64,000 bases of DNA. It comes from Clusia tigrina. Taxonomy: Eukaryota > Arthropoda > Insecta > Diptera > Clusiidae. Position 1 is the first letter of the stretch. The number at the start of each line of letters is the position of its first letter. Positions 1-12,971 of the stretch are shown here, piece after piece. The stretch lies in the NCBI GenBank assembly GCA_920105625.2, contig OV050032.1, positions 114,374,542-114,438,541 on the forward strand, written 5' to 3'. A program made the translations under genes and the position numbers. Under the pieces are notes generated by a model. That model was not told where the DNA came from. It ran no database searches and saw only the letters and a list, made by a program, of their open reading frames with translations.

Positions 1-1373
1 AATCAAAGTTGGCAACATTCAAATGCTTGTAACTTTTTACTGGAGCGTCATAAAACCTTGAAATTTTGTAACAATAAAGTACTCGAGCCTCTTGTCAATT
101 TAAGCTATCGCTCAAAACTATGCTACCCTAGAGTCCCAAATCAAACACTGATAAAACTTCAAACGCCCCTTACTTCTTTACGGTACGTCCTACACCTATC
201 AAAGTTTGCAACATTCAAATGCTTGTAACTTTTTACTGGAGCGGCATAAAACCTTGAAATTTTGTAACAATAAAGTACTCGAGCCTCTTGTCAATTTAAG
301 TTATCGCTCAAAACTATGCTATCCTTGAGTCCCAAATCAAACACTGATAAAACTTCAAATGGCCCTTACTTCTTTACGGTACGTCCTACACCTATCAAAG
401 TTTGCAACAAACAAATGCTTGTACCTTTTTACTGGAGCGTCATAAAACCTTGAAATTTTGTAACAATGAAGTACCCGAGCCTCTTGTCAATTTAAGCTAT
501 CGCTCAAAGCTATGCTACCCTTGAGTCCCAAATCAAACACTGATAAAACTTCAAGTGGCCCTAACTTCTTTACGGTACGTCCTACACTTATCAAAGTTTG
601 CAACATACAAATGCTTGTAACTTTTTACTGGAGCGTCATAAAACCTTGAAATTTTTTAACAATAAAGTACTCGAGCCACTTGTCAATTTAAGCTATCGCT
701 CAAAACTATGCTACCCTTGAGTCCCAAATCAAACACTGATAAAACTTCAAATGGCCCTTATTTCTTTACGGTACGTCCTACACCTATCAAAGTTTGCAAC
801 ATTCAAATGCTTGTAACTTTTTACTGGAGCGGCATAAAACCTTGAAATTTTGTAACAATAAAGTACTCGAGCCTCTTGTCAATTTAAGTTATCGCTCAAA
901 GCTATGCTACCCTTGAGTCCCAAATCAAACACTGATAAAGCTTCAAATGGCCCTAACTTTTATACGGTACGTCCTACACCAATCAAAGTTGGCAACATTC
1001 AAATGCTTGTAACTTTTTAGTGGAGCGTCATAAAACCTTGAAATTTTGTAACAATAAAGTACTCGAGCCTCTTGCCAATTTAAGCTATCGCTCAATACTA
1101 TGCTACCCTAGAGTCCCAAATCAAACACTGATAAAACTTCAAACGCCCCTAACTTCTTTACGGTACGTCCTACACCTATCAAAGTTTGCAACATTCAAAT
1201 GCTTGTAACTTTTTACTGGAGCGGCATAAAACCTTGAAATTTTGTAATAATAAAGTACTCGAGCCTCTTGTCAATTTAAGTTATCGCTCAAAGCTATGCT
1301 ACCCTTAAGTCCCAAATCAAACACTGATAAAACTTCAAATGGCCCTAACTTCTTTACGGTACGTCCTACACCT

Positions 1374-2390
1374 ATCAAAGTTTGCAACAAACAAATGCTT
1401 GTACCTTTTTACTGGAGCGTCATAAAACCTTGAAATTTTGTAACAATGAAGTACTCGAGCCTCTTGTCAATTTAAGCTATCGCTCAAAGCTATGCTACCC
1501 TTGAGTCCCAAATCAAACACTGATAAAACTTCAAGTGGCCCTAACTTCTTTACGGTACGTCCTACACCTATCAAAGTTTGCAACATTCAAATGCTTGTAA
1601 CTTTTTACTGGAGCGTCACAAAACCTTGAAATTTTGTAACAATAAAGATCTCGAGCCTCTTGTCAATTTAAGCTATCGCTCGAAGTTAGGCTACCCTAGA
1701 GTCCCAAATCAAATACTGTTAAAACTTCACACGCCCCTAACTTCTTTACGGTACGTCCTACACCTATCAAAGTTGGAAACATTCAAATGCTTGTAACTTT
1801 TTACTGGAGCGTCATAAAACCTTGAAATTTTGTAACAATAAAATACACGAGTCTCTTGTCAATTTAAGCTATCGCTCAAAGCTATGCTACCCTAGAGTCC
1901 CAAATCAAACACTGATAAAACTTCAAATGGCCCTAACTTCTTTACGGTACGTCCTACACTTATCAAAGTTTGCAACATACAAATGCTTGTAACTTTTTAC
2001 TGGAGCGTCATAAAACCTTGAAATTTTGTAACAATAAAGTACTCGAGCCTCTTGTCAATTTAAGCTATCGCTCAAAACTATGCTACCCTAGAGTCCCAAA
2101 TCAAACACTGATAAAACTTCAAACGCCCCTTACTTCTTTACGGTACGTCCTACACCTATCAAAGTTTGCAACATTCAAATGCTTGTAACTTTTTACTGGA
2201 GCGTCATAAAACCTTGAAATTTTGTAACAATGAAGTACTCGAGCCACTTGTCAATTTAAGCTATCGCTCAAAGCTATGCTACCCTTGAGTCCCAAATCAA
2301 ACACTGATAAAACTTCAAATGGCCCTAACTTTTATACGGTACGTGCTACACCAATCAAAGTTGGCAACATTCAAATGCTTGTAACTTTTT
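1374..2390. repeat. Block copied at +1960 bp (10 monomers), copy 1
   Basis: About five monomers that reappear at 3334-4350. Shared landmarks are AACAAACAAATG at the left, a monomer with AAAGATCTCGAGCC and CTCGAAGTTAGGC, then the AAAATACACGAGTCTC monomer. The match fades after 2390, where CTATCGATCAAAGC faces CTATCGCTCAAAACTATG. The shift is exactly 10 x 196. Confidence 0.75.
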
Positions 2391-3333
2391 AGTGGAGCGT
2401 CATAAAACCTTGAAATTTTGTAACAATAAAGTACTCGAGCCTCTTGTCAATTTAAGCTATCGATCAAAGCTATGCTACCCTTGAGTCCCAAATCAAACAC
2501 TGATAAAACTTCAAATGGCCCTAACTTCTATACGGTACGTCCTACACCTATCAATGTTGGCAACATACATATGCTTGTAACTTTTTACTGGAGCGTCATA
2601 AAACCTTGAAATTTGGTAACAATAAAGTACTCGAACCTCTTGTCAATTTAAGCTATCGCCCAAAACTATGCTACCCTTGAGTCCCAAATCAAACACTGAT
2701 AAAACTTCAAATGGCCCTAACTTATTTACGGTACGTCCTACACCTATCAAAGTTTGCAACAAACAAATGCTTGTACCTTTTTACTGGAGCGTCATAAAAC
2801 CTTGAAATTTTGTAACAATGAAGTACTCGAGCCTCTTGTCAATTTAAGCTATCGCTCAAAGCTATGCTACCCTTGAGTCCCAAATCAAACACTGATAAAA
2901 CTTCAAGTGGCCCTAACTTCTTTACGGTACGTCCTACACTTATCAAAGTTTGCAACATACAAATGCTTGTAACTTTTTACTGGAGCGGCATAAAACCTTG
3001 AAATTTTGTAGCAATAAAGTACTCGAGCCTCTTGTCAATTTAAGCTATCGCTCAAAACTATGCTACCCTTGAGTCCCAAATCAAACACTGATAAAACTTC
3101 AAATGGCCCTTACTTCTTTACGGTACGTCCTACACCTATCAAATTTTGCAACATTCAAATGCTTGTAACTTTTTACTGGAGCGGCATAAAACCTTGAAAT
3201 TTTGTAACAATAAAGTACTCGAGCCTCTTGTCAATTTAAGCTATCGCCCAAAACTATGCTACCCTTGAGTCCCAAATCAAACACTGATAAAACTTCAAAT
3301 GGCCCTAACTTCTTTACGGTACGTCCTACACCT

Positions 3334-4350
3334 ATCAAAGTTTGCAACAAACAAATGATTGTACCTTTTTACTGGAGCGTCATAAAACCTTGAAATTTTG
3401 TAACAATGAAGTACTCGAGCCTCTTGTCAATTTAAGCTATCGCTCAAAGCTATGCTACCCTTGAGTCCCAAATCAAACACTGATAAAACTTCAAGTGGCC
3501 CTAACTTCTTTACGGTACGTCCTACACCTATCAAAGCTTGCAACATTCAAATGCTTGTAACTTTTTACTGGAGCGTCACAAAACCTTGAAATTTTGTAAC
3601 AATAAAGATCTCGAGCCTCTTGTCAATTTAAGCTATCGCTCGAAGTTAGGCTACCCTAGAGTCCCAAATCAAATACTGTTAAAACTTCACACGCCCCTAA
3701 CTTCTTTACGGTACGTCCTACACCTATCAAAGTTGGAAACATTCAAATGCTTGTAACTTTTTACTGGAGCGTCATAAAACCTTTAAATTTTGTAACAATA
3801 AAATACACGAGTCTCTTGTCAATTTAAGCTATCGCTCAAAGCTATGCTACCCTAGAGTCCCAAATCAAACACTGATAAAACTTCAAATGGCCCTAACTTC
3901 TTTACGGTACGTCCTACACTTATCAAAGTTTGCAACATACAAATGCTTGTAACTTTTTACTGGAGCGTCATAAAACCTTGCAATTTTGTAACAATAAAGT
4001 ACTCGAGCCTCTTGTCAATTTAAGCTATCGCTCAAAACTATGCTACCCTAGAGTCCCAAATCAAACACTGATAAAACTTCAAACGCCCCTTACTTCTTTA
4101 CGGTACGTCCTACACCTATCAAAGTTTGCAACATTCAAATGCTTGTAACTTTTTACTGGAGCGTCATAAAACCTTGAAATTTTGTAACAATGAAGTACAC
4201 GAGCCTCTTGTCAATTTAAGCTATCGCTCAAAGCTATGCTACCCTTGAGTCCCAAATCAAACACTGATAAAACTTCAAATGGCCCTAACTTTTATACGGT
4301 ACGTCCTACACCAATCAAAGTTGGCAACATTCAAATGCTTGTAACTTTTT
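3334..4350. repeat. Block copied at +1960 bp, copy 2
   Basis: Partner of 1374-2390. Private changes include AAACAAATGATTG instead of AAACAAATGCTTG near 3354, CAAAGCTTGC near 3536, CCTTTAAATTTTG near 3780 and CCTTGCAATTTTG near 3977. The copy is therefore older than the 2169-bp duplication to its right. Confidence 0.75.
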
Positions 4351-4650
4351 ACTGGAGCGTCATAAAACCTTGAAATTTTGTAACAATAAAGTACTCGAGC
4401 CTCTTGTCAATTTAAGCTATCGCTCAAAACTATGCTACCCTAGAGTCCCAAATCAAACACTGATAAAACTTCATACGCCCCTTACTTCTTTACGGTACGT
4501 CCTACACCTATCAAAGTTTGCAACATTCAAATGCTTGTAACTTTTTACTGGAGCGGCATAAAACCTTGAAATTTTGTAACAATAAAGTACTCGAGCCTCT
4601 TGTCAATTTAAGTTATCGCTCAAAGCTATGCTACCCTTGAGTCCCAAATC

Positions 4651-6819
4651 AAACACTGGTAAAGCTTCAAATGGCCCTAACTTCTATACGGTACGTCCTA
4701 CACCAATCAAAGTTGGCAACATTCAAATGCTTGTAACTTTTTAGTGGAGCGTCATAAAACCTTGAAATTTTGTAACAATAAAGTACTCGAGCCTCTTGTC
4801 AATTTAAGCTATCGATCAAAGCTATGCTACCCTTGAGTCCCAAATCAAACACTGATAAAACTTCAAATGGCCCTAACTTCTATACGGTACGTCCTACACC
4901 TATCAAAGTTTGCAACATACAAATGCTTGTAACTTTTTACTGGAGCGTCATAAAACCTTGAAATTTTGTAACAATAAAGTACTCGAGCCTCTTGTCAATT
5001 TAAGCTATCGCCCAAAACTATGCTACCCTTGAGTCCCAAATCAAACACTGATAAAACTTCAAATGGCCCTAACTTCTTTACGGTACGTCCTACACCTATC
5101 AAAGTTTGCAACAAACAAATGCTTGTACCTTTTTACTGGAGCGTCATAAAACCTTGAAATTTTGTAACAATGAAGTACTCGAGCCTCTTGTCAATTTAAG
5201 CTATCGCTCAAAGCTATGCTACCCTTGAGTCCCAAATCAAACACTGATAAAACTTCAAGTGGCCCTAACTTCTTTACGGTACGTCCTACACTTATCAAAG
5301 TTTGCAACATACAAATGCTTGTAACTTTTTACTGGAGCGTCATAAAACCTTGAAATTTTGTAACAATAAAGTACTCGAGCCTCTTGTCAATTTAAGCTAT
5401 CGCTCAAAACTATGCTACCCTTGAGTCCCAAATCAAACACTGATAAAACTTCAAATGGCCCTTACTTCTTTACGGTACGTCCTACACCTATCAAAGTTTG
5501 CAACATTCAAATGCTTGTAACTTTTTACTGGAGCGGCATAAAACCTTGATATTTTGTAACAATAAAGTACTCGAGCCTCGTGTCAATTTAAGTTATCGCT
5601 CAAAGCTATGCTACCCTTGAGTCCCAAATCAAACACTGATAAAGCTTCAAATGGCCCTAACTTTTATACGGTACGTCCTACACCAATCAAAGTTGGCAAC
5701 ATTCAAATGCTTGTAACTTTTTAGTGGAGCGTCATAAAACCTTGAAATTTTGTAACAATAAAGTACTCGAGCCTCTTGCCAATTTAAGCTATCGCTCAAT
5801 ACTATGCTACCCTAGAGTCCCAAATCAAACACTGATAAAACTTCAAACGCCCCTAACTTCTTTACGGTACGTCCTACACCTATCAAAGTTTGCAACATTC
5901 AAATGCTTGTAACTTTTTACTGGAGCGGCATAAAACCTTGAAATTTTGTAATAATAAAGTACTCGAGCCTCTTGTCAATTTAAGTTATCGCTCAAAGCTA
6001 TGCTACCCTTAAGTCCCAAATCAAACACTGATAAAACTTCAAATGGCCCTAACTTCTTTACGGTACGTCCTACACCTATCAAAGTTTGCAACAAACAAAT
6101 GCTTGTACCTTTTTACTGGAGCGTCATAAAACCTTGAAATTTTGTAACAATGAAGTACTCGAGCCTCTTGTCAATTTAAGCTATCGCTCAAAGCTATCGC
6201 TCAAAGCTATGCTACCCTTGAGTCCCAAATCAAACACTGATAAAACTTCAAGTGGCCCTAACTTCTTTACGGTACGTCCTACACCTATCAAAGTTTGCAA
6301 CAAACAAATGCTTGTACCTTTTAACTGGAGCGTCATAAAACCTTGAAATTTTGTAACAATGAAGTACTCGAGCCTCTTGTCAATTTAAGCTATCGCTCAA
6401 AGCTATGCTACCCTTGAGTCCCAAATCAAACACTGATAAAACTTCAAGTGGCCCTAACTTCTTTACGGTACGTCCTACACTTATCAAAGTTTGCAACATA
6501 CAAATGCTTGTAACTTTTTACTGGAGCGTCATAAAACCTTGAAATTTTGTAACAATAAAGTACTCGAGCCTCTTGTCAATTTAAGCTATCGCTCAAAACT
6601 ATGCTACCCTTGAGTCCCAAATCAAACACTGATAAAACTTCAAATGGCCCTTACTTCTTTCCGGTACGTGCTACACCTATCAAAGTTTGCAACATTCAAA
6701 TGCTTGTAACTTTTTACTGGAGCGGCATAAAACCTTGAAATTTTGTAACAATAAAGTACTCGAGCCTCTTGTCAATTTAAGCTATCGCCCAAAACTATGC
6801 TACCCTTGAGTCCCAAATC
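4651..6819. repeat. 2169-bp tandem duplication in domain A, unit 1
   Basis: Eleven monomers plus a 13-bp insertion (11 x 196 + 13 = 2169). Landmarks found at the same offset in both units are ACACTGGTAAAGC at the left edge, CTATCGATCAAAGC, CCTTGATATTTTG, GAGCCTCGTGTC, GTAATAATAAAG, the 13-bp duplication and TTTCCGGTACGTGC. I saw no difference between the units in the stretches compared, which points to a very recent event or an assembly duplication. Confidence 0.85.
6181..6206 (+). repeat. 13-bp duplication inside a monomer (first)
   Basis: CTATCGCTCAAAG occurs twice back to back, at 6181-6193 and 6194-6206, making this monomer 209 bp. It is one of very few length changes in the array and tags the 2169-bp block. 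Confidence 0.97.
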
Positions 6820-8988
6820 AAACACTGGTAAAGCTTCAAATGGCCCTAACTTCTATACGGTACGTCCTACACCAATCAAAGTTGGCAACATTCAAATGCT
6901 TGTAACTTTTTAGTGGAGCGTCATAAAACCTTGAAATTTTGTAACAATAAAGTACTCGAGCCTCTTGTCAATTTAAGCTATCGATCAAAGCTATGCTACC
7001 CTTGAGTCCCAAATCAAACACTGATAAAACTTCAAATGGCCCTAACTTCTATACGGTACGTCCTACACCTATCAAAGTTTGCAACATACAAATGCTTGTA
7101 ACTTTTTACTGGAGCGTCATAAAACCTTGAAATTTTGTAACAATAAAGTACTCGAGCCTCTTGTCAATTTAAGCTATCGCCCAAAACTATGCTACCCTTG
7201 AGTCCCAAATCAAACACTGATAAAACTTCAAATGGCCCTAACTTCTTTACGGTACGTCCTACACCTATCAAAGTTTGCAACAAACAAATGCTTGTACCTT
7301 TTTACTGGAGCGTCATAAAACCTTGAAATTTTGTAACAATGAAGTACTCGAGCCTCTTGTCAATTTAAGCTATCGCTCAAAGCTATGCTACCCTTGAGTC
7401 CCAAATCAAACACTGATAAAACTTCAAGTGGCCCTAACTTCTTTACGGTACGTCCTACACTTATCAAAGTTTGCAACATACAAATGCTTGTAACTTTTTA
7501 CTGGAGCGTCATAAAACCTTGAAATTTTGTAACAATAAAGTACTCGAGCCTCTTGTCAATTTAAGCTATCGCTCAAAACTATGCTACCCTTGAGTCCCAA
7601 ATCAAACACTGATAAAACTTCAAATGGCCCTTACTTCTTTACGGTACGTCCTACACCTATCAAAGTTTGCAACATTCAAATGCTTGTAACTTTTTACTGG
7701 AGCGGCATAAAACCTTGATATTTTGTAACAATAAAGTACTCGAGCCTCGTGTCAATTTAAGTTATCGCTCAAAGCTATGCTACCCTTGAGTCCCAAATCA
7801 AACACTGATAAAGCTTCAAATGGCCCTAACTTTTATACGGTACGTCCTACACCAATCAAAGTTGGCAACATTCAAATGCTTGTAACTTTTTAGTGGAGCG
7901 TCATAAAACCTTGAAATTTTGTAACAATAAAGTACTCGAGCCTCTTGCCAATTTAAGCTATCGCTCAATACTATGCTACCCTAGAGTCCCAAATCAAACA
8001 CTGATAAAACTTCAAACGCCCCTAACTTCTTTACGGTACGTCCTACACCTATCAAAGTTTGCAACATTCAAATGCTTGTAACTTTTTACTGGAGCGGCAT
8101 AAAACCTTGAAATTTTGTAATAATAAAGTACTCGAGCCTCTTGTCAATTTAAGTTATCGCTCAAAGCTATGCTACCCTTAAGTCCCAAATCAAACACTGA
8201 TAAAACTTCAAATGGCCCTAACTTCTTTACGGTACGTCCTACACCTATCAAAGTTTGCAACAAACAAATGCTTGTACCTTTTTACTGGAGCGTCATAAAA
8301 CCTTGAAATTTTGTAACAATGAAGTACTCGAGCCTCTTGTCAATTTAAGCTATCGCTCAAAGCTATCGCTCAAAGCTATGCTACCCTTGAGTCCCAAATC
8401 AAACACTGATAAAACTTCAAGTGGCCCTAACTTCTTTACGGTACGTCCTACACCTATCAAAGTTTGCAACAAACAAATGCTTGTACCTTTTAACTGGAGC
8501 GTCATAAAACCTTGAAATTTTGTAACAATGAAGTACTCGAGCCTCTTGTCAATTTAAGCTATCGCTCAAAGCTATGCTACCCTTGAGTCCCAAATCAAAC
8601 ACTGATAAAACTTCAAGTGGCCCTAACTTCTTTACGGTACGTCCTACACTTATCAAAGTTTGCAACATACAAATGCTTGTAACTTTTTACTGGAGCGTCA
8701 TAAAACCTTGAAATTTTGTAACAATAAAGTACTCGAGCCTCTTGTCAATTTAAGCTATCGCTCAAAACTATGCTACCCTTGAGTCCCAAATCAAACACTG
8801 ATAAAACTTCAAATGGCCCTTACTTCTTTCCGGTACGTGCTACACCTATCAAAGTTTGCAACATTCAAATGCTTGTAACTTTTTACTGGAGCGGCATAAA
8901 ACCTTGAAATTTTGTAACAATAAAGTACTCGAGCCTCTTGTCAATTTAAGCTATCGCCCAAAACTATGCTACCCTTGAGTCCCAAATC
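6820..8988. repeat. 2169-bp tandem duplication in domain A, unit 2
   Basis: Directly follows unit 1. The right edge is seen where ACACTGATAAAAC at about 8990 replaces the ACACTGGTAAAGC that starts unit 2. Unit 2 also carries its own copy of the 13-bp duplication, exactly 2169 bases from the first, so the insertion came before the block duplication. Confidence 0.85.
8350..8375 (+). repeat. 13-bp duplication inside a monomer (second)
   Basis: The same CTATCGCTCAAAG doublet, at 8350-8362 and 8363-8375, 2169 bases after the first. It is inherited through the block duplication rather than formed independently. Confidence 0.97.
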
Positions 8989-9039
8989 AAACACTGATAA
9001 AACTTCAAATGGCCCTAACTTCTTTACGGTACGTCCTAC

Positions 9040-9860
9040 ACCTATCAAAGTTTGCAACAAACAAATGCTTGTACCTTTTTACTGGAGCGTCATAAAACCT
9101 TGAAATTTTGTAACAATGAAGTACTCGAGCCTCTTGTCAATTTAAGCTATCGCTCAAAGCTATGCTACCCTTGAGTCCCAAATCAAACACAGTTAAAACT
9201 TCAAGTGGCCCTAACTTCTTTACGGTACGTCCTACACCTATCAAAGTTTGCAACATTCAAATGCTTGTAACTTTTTACTGGAGCGTCACAAAACCTTGAA
9301 ATTTTGTAACAATAAAGATCTCGAGCCTCTTGTCAATTTAAGCTATCGCTCGAAGTTAGGCTACCCTAGAGTCCCAAATCAAATACTGTTAAAACTTCAC
9401 ACGCCCCTAACTTCTTTACGGTACGTCCTACACCTATCAAAGTTGGAAACATTCAAATGCTTGTAACTTTTTACTGGAGCGTCATAAAACCTTTAAATTT
9501 TGTAACAATAAAATACACGAATCTCTTGTCAATTTAAGCTATCGCTCAAAGCTATGCTACCCTAGAGTCCCAAATCAAACACTGATAAAACTTCAAATGG
9601 CCCTAACTCCTTTACGGTACGTCCTACACTTATCAAAGTTTGCAACATACAAATGCTTGTAACTTTTTACTGGAGCGTCATAAAACCTTGAAATTTTGTA
9701 ACAATAAAGTACTCGAGCCTCTTGTCAATTTAAGCTATCGCTCAAAACTATGCTACCCTAGAGTCCCAAATCAAACACTGATAAAACTTCAAACGCCCCT
9801 TACTTCTTTACGGTACGTCCTACACCTATCAAAGTTTGCAACTTTCAAATGCTTGTAACT
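9040..9860. repeat. Four-monomer block shared with 11392-12212 (+2352 bp), copy 1
   Basis: Carries the AAAGATCTCGAGCC / AAGTTAGGC monomer followed by the AAAATACACGAATCTC monomer. It matches the later block at a shift of 12 x 196. It is also related to 1374-2390, at a distance equal to 39 monomers plus two 13-bp insertions. Private changes include ACACAGTTAAAAC near 9188 and AACTTTCAAATG near 9840. Confidence 0.75.
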
Positions 9861-11391
9861 TTTTACTGGAGCGTCATAAAACCTTGAAATTTTGTAACAA
9901 TGAAGTACTCGAGCCTCTTGTCAATTTAAGCTATCGCTCAAAGCTATGCTACCCTTGAGTCCCAAATCAAACACTGATAAAACTTCAAATGGCCCTAACT
10001 TTTATACGGTAAGTCCTACACCAATCAAAGTTGGCAACATTCAAATGCTTGTAACTTTTTACTGGAGCGTCATAAAACCTTGAAATTTTGTAACAATAAA
10101 GTACTCGAGCCTCTTGTCAATTTAAGCTATCGCTCAAAACTATGCTACCCTAGAGTCCCAAATCAAACACTGATAAAACTTCAAACGCCCCTTACTTCTT
10201 TACGGTACGTCCTACACCTATCAAAGTTTGCAACATTCAAATGCTTGTAACTTTTTACTGGAGCGACATAAAACCTTGAAATTTTGTAACAATAAAGTAC
10301 TCGAGCCTCTTGTCAATTTAAGTTATCGCTCAAAGCTATGCTACCCTTGAGTCCCAAATCAAACACTGATAAAGCTTCAAATGGCCCTAACTTTTATACG
10401 GTACGTCCTACACCAATCAAAGTTGGCAACATTCAAATGCTTGTAACTTTTTAGTGGAGCGTCATAAAACCTTGAAATTTTGTAACAATAAAGTACTCGA
10501 GCCTCTTGTCAATTTAAGCTATCGATCAAAGCTATGCTACCCTTGAGTCCCAAATCAAACACTGATAAAACTTCAAATGGCCCTAACTTCTATACGGTAC
10601 GTCCTACACCTATCAAAGTTGGCAACATACAAATGCTTGTAACTTTTTACTGGAGCGTCATAAAACCTTGAAATTTTGTAACAATAAAGTACTCGAGCCT
10701 CTTGTCAATTTAAGCTATCGCCCAAAACTATGCTACCCTTGAGTCCCAAATCAAACACTGATAAAACTTCAAATGGCCCTAACTTCTTTACGGTACGTCC
10801 TACACCTATCAAAGTTTGCAACAGACAAATGCTTGTACCTTTTTACTGGAGCGTCATAAAACCTTGAAATTTTGTAACAATGAAGTACTCGAGCCTCTTG
10901 TCAATTTAAGTTATCGCTCAAAGCTATGCTACCCTTGAGTCCCAAATCAAACACTGATAAAGCTTCAAATGGCCCTAACTTTTATACGGTACGTCCTACA
11001 CCAATCAAAGTTGGCAACATTCAAATTCTTGTAACTTTTTAGTGGAGCGTCATAAAACCTTGAAATTTTGTAACAATAAAGTACTCGAGCCTCTTGCCAA
11101 TTTAAGCTATCGCTCAATACTATGCTACCCTAGAGTCCCAAATCAAACACTGATAAAACTTCAAACGCCCCTAACTTCTTTACGGTACGTCCTACACCTA
11201 TCAAAGTTTGCAACATTCAGATGCTTGTAACTTTTTACTGGAGCGGCATAAAACCTTGAAATTTTGTAATAATAAAGTACTCGAGCCTCTTGTCAATTTA
11301 AGTTATCGCTCAAAGCTATGCTACCCTTAAGTCCCAAATCAAACACTGATAAAACTTCAAATGGCCCTAACTTCTTTACGGTACGTCCTAC

Positions 11392-12212
11392 ACCTATCAA
11401 AGTTTGCAACAAACAAATGCTTGTACCTTTTTACTGGAGCGTCATAAAACCTTGAAATTTTGTAACAATGAAGTACTCGAGCCTCTTGTCAATTTAAGCT
11501 ATCGCTCAAAGCTATGCTACCCTTGAGTCCCAAATCAAACACTGATAAAACTTCAAGTGGCCCTAACTTCTTTACGGTACGTCCTACACCTATCAAAGTT
11601 TGCAACATTCAAATGCTTGTAACTTTTTACTGGAGCGTCACAAAACCTTGAAATTTTGTAACAATAAAGATCTCGAGCCTCTTGTCAATTTAAGCTATCG
11701 CTCGAAGTTAGGCTACCCTAGAGTCCCAAATCAAATACTGTTAAAACTTCACACGCCCCTAACTTCTTTACGGTACGTCCTACACCTATCAAAGTTGGAA
11801 ACATTCAAATGCTTGTAACTTTTTACTGGAGCGTCATAAAACCTTGAAATTTTGTAACAATAAAATACACGAGTCTCTTGTCAATTTAAGCTATCGCTCA
11901 AAGCTATGCTACCCTAGAGTCCCAAATCAAACACTGATAAAACTTCAAATGGCCCTAACTTCTTTACGGTACGTCCTACACTTATCAAAGTTTGCAACAT
12001 ACAAATGCTTGTAACTTTTTACTGGAGCGTCATAAAACCTTGAAATTTTGTAACAATAAAGTACTCGAGCCTCTTGTCAATTTAAGCTATCGCTCAAAAC
12101 TATGCTACCCTAGAGTCCCAAATCAAACACTGATAAAACTTCAAACGCCCCTTACTTCTTTACGGTACGTCCTACACCTATCAAAGTTTGCAACATTCAA
12201 ATGCTTGTAACT
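11392..12212. repeat. Four-monomer block shared with 9040-9860, copy 2
   Basis: Partner of the previous block. It ends at about 12212, where GGAGCGGCATAAAACC faces GGAGCGTCATAAAACC in copy 1. A further relative of its AAAATACACGAGTCTC monomer follows near 12647, joined directly to another GTACTCGAGCC monomer. Confidence 0.75.
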
Positions 12213-12739
12213 TTTTACTGGAGCGGCATAAAACCTTGAAATTTTGTAACAATAAAGTACTCGAGCCTCTTGTCAATTTAAGTTATCGCTCAAAGCTATG
12301 CTACCCTTGAGTCCCAAATCAAACACCGATAAAACTTCAAATGGCCCTAACTTCTTTACGGTACGTCCTACACCTATCAAAGTTTGCAACAAACAAATGC
12401 TTGTACCTTTTTACTGGAGCGTCATAAAACCTTGAAATTTTGTAACAATGAAGTACTCGAGCCTCTTGTCAATTTAAGCTATCGCTCAAAGCTATGCTAC
12501 CCTTGAGTCCCAAATCAAACACTGATAAAACTTCAAGTGGCCCTAACTTCTTTACGGTACGTCCTACACTTATCAAAGTTTGCAACATACAAATGCTTGT
12601 AACTTTTTACTGGAGCGTCATAAAACCTTGAAATTTTGTAACAATAAAATACACGAGTCTCTTGTCAATTTAAGCTATCGCTCAAAGCTATGCTACCCTA
12701 GAGTCCCAAATCAAACACTGATAAAACTTCAAATGGCCC

Positions 12740-12795
12740 TAACTTCTTTACGGTACGTCCTACACTTATCAAAGTTTGCAACATACAAATGCTTG
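12740..12795 (+). repeat. Internal 56-bp sub-repeat, copy 1
   Basis: This segment runs from TAACTTCTTTACGG through ACGTCCTACACTTATCAAAG and TTTGCAACATACAAATGCTTG. Lined up without gaps against the next 56 bases, about 35 of 56 positions match. Matching blocks are TAACTT, the GG and CGTC trinucleotides around positions 13-20, AAA at 32-34, TTTG at 36-39 and AACA at 41-44. Unrelated sequence of this composition would match at well under half of that. The previous 56 bases may be a third, badly decayed copy. They end in TTCAAATGGCCC just before TAACTT, as copy 1 ends in CAAATGCTTG just before the TAACTT of copy 2. The same relation holds in other monomers because these positions are largely conserved across the array. 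Confidence 0.8.
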
Positions 12796-12971
12796 TAACT
12801 TTTTACTGGAGCGTCATAAAACCTTGAAATTTTGTAACAATAAAGTACTCGAGCCTCTTGTCAATTTAAGCTATCGCTCAAAACTATGCTACCCTAGAGT
12901 CCCAAATCAAACACTGATAAAACTTCAAACGCCCCTTACTTCTTTACGGTACGTCCTACACCTATCAAAGT
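12776..12971 (+). repeat. Representative satellite monomer (one 196-bp unit)
   Basis: This is one full unit, cut at the TTGCAACAT anchor. In order it holds TTGCAACATACAAATGC, TAACTTTTTACTGGAGCGTC, ATAAAACCTTGAAATTTTG, TAACAATAAAGTACTCGAGC, CTCTTGTCAATTTAAGC, TATCGCTCAAA, CTATGCTACCCTAGAGTCCC, AAATCAAACACTGATAAAAC, TTCAAACGCCCC, a pyrimidine-rich ACTTCTTTACGG segment and TACGTCCTACACCTATCAAAG. Positions that vary most across the window are ATACAAATG/ATTCAAATG/AAACAAATG, AAATTTTG/AAGTTTTG, ATAAAG/ATGAAG, AGCTATCG/AGCCATCG, CCCTAGA/CCCTTGA, AAACGCCCC/AAATGGCCC and TTCTTTACGG/TTCTATACGG. The unit contains about six CpG sites and one overlapping ScaI-XhoI site (AGTACTCGAG). The cut point is arbitrary. 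Confidence 0.97.
12796..12851 (+). repeat. Internal 56-bp sub-repeat, copy 2
   Basis: This is the partner of the preceding copy. It runs from TAACTTTTTACTGGAGCGTC through ATAAAACCTTGAAATTTTG to TAACAATAAAGTACTCG. The pair explains why TTGYAAC occurs twice at a 56-base distance in each monomer (TTGCAAC, then TTGTAAC in AATTTTGTAAC). The middle TTGTAAC is at the junction of the two copies. The remaining 84 bases of the monomer, from AGCCTCTTGTC to GGCCC, show at most weak similarity to either copy. Confidence 0.8.
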
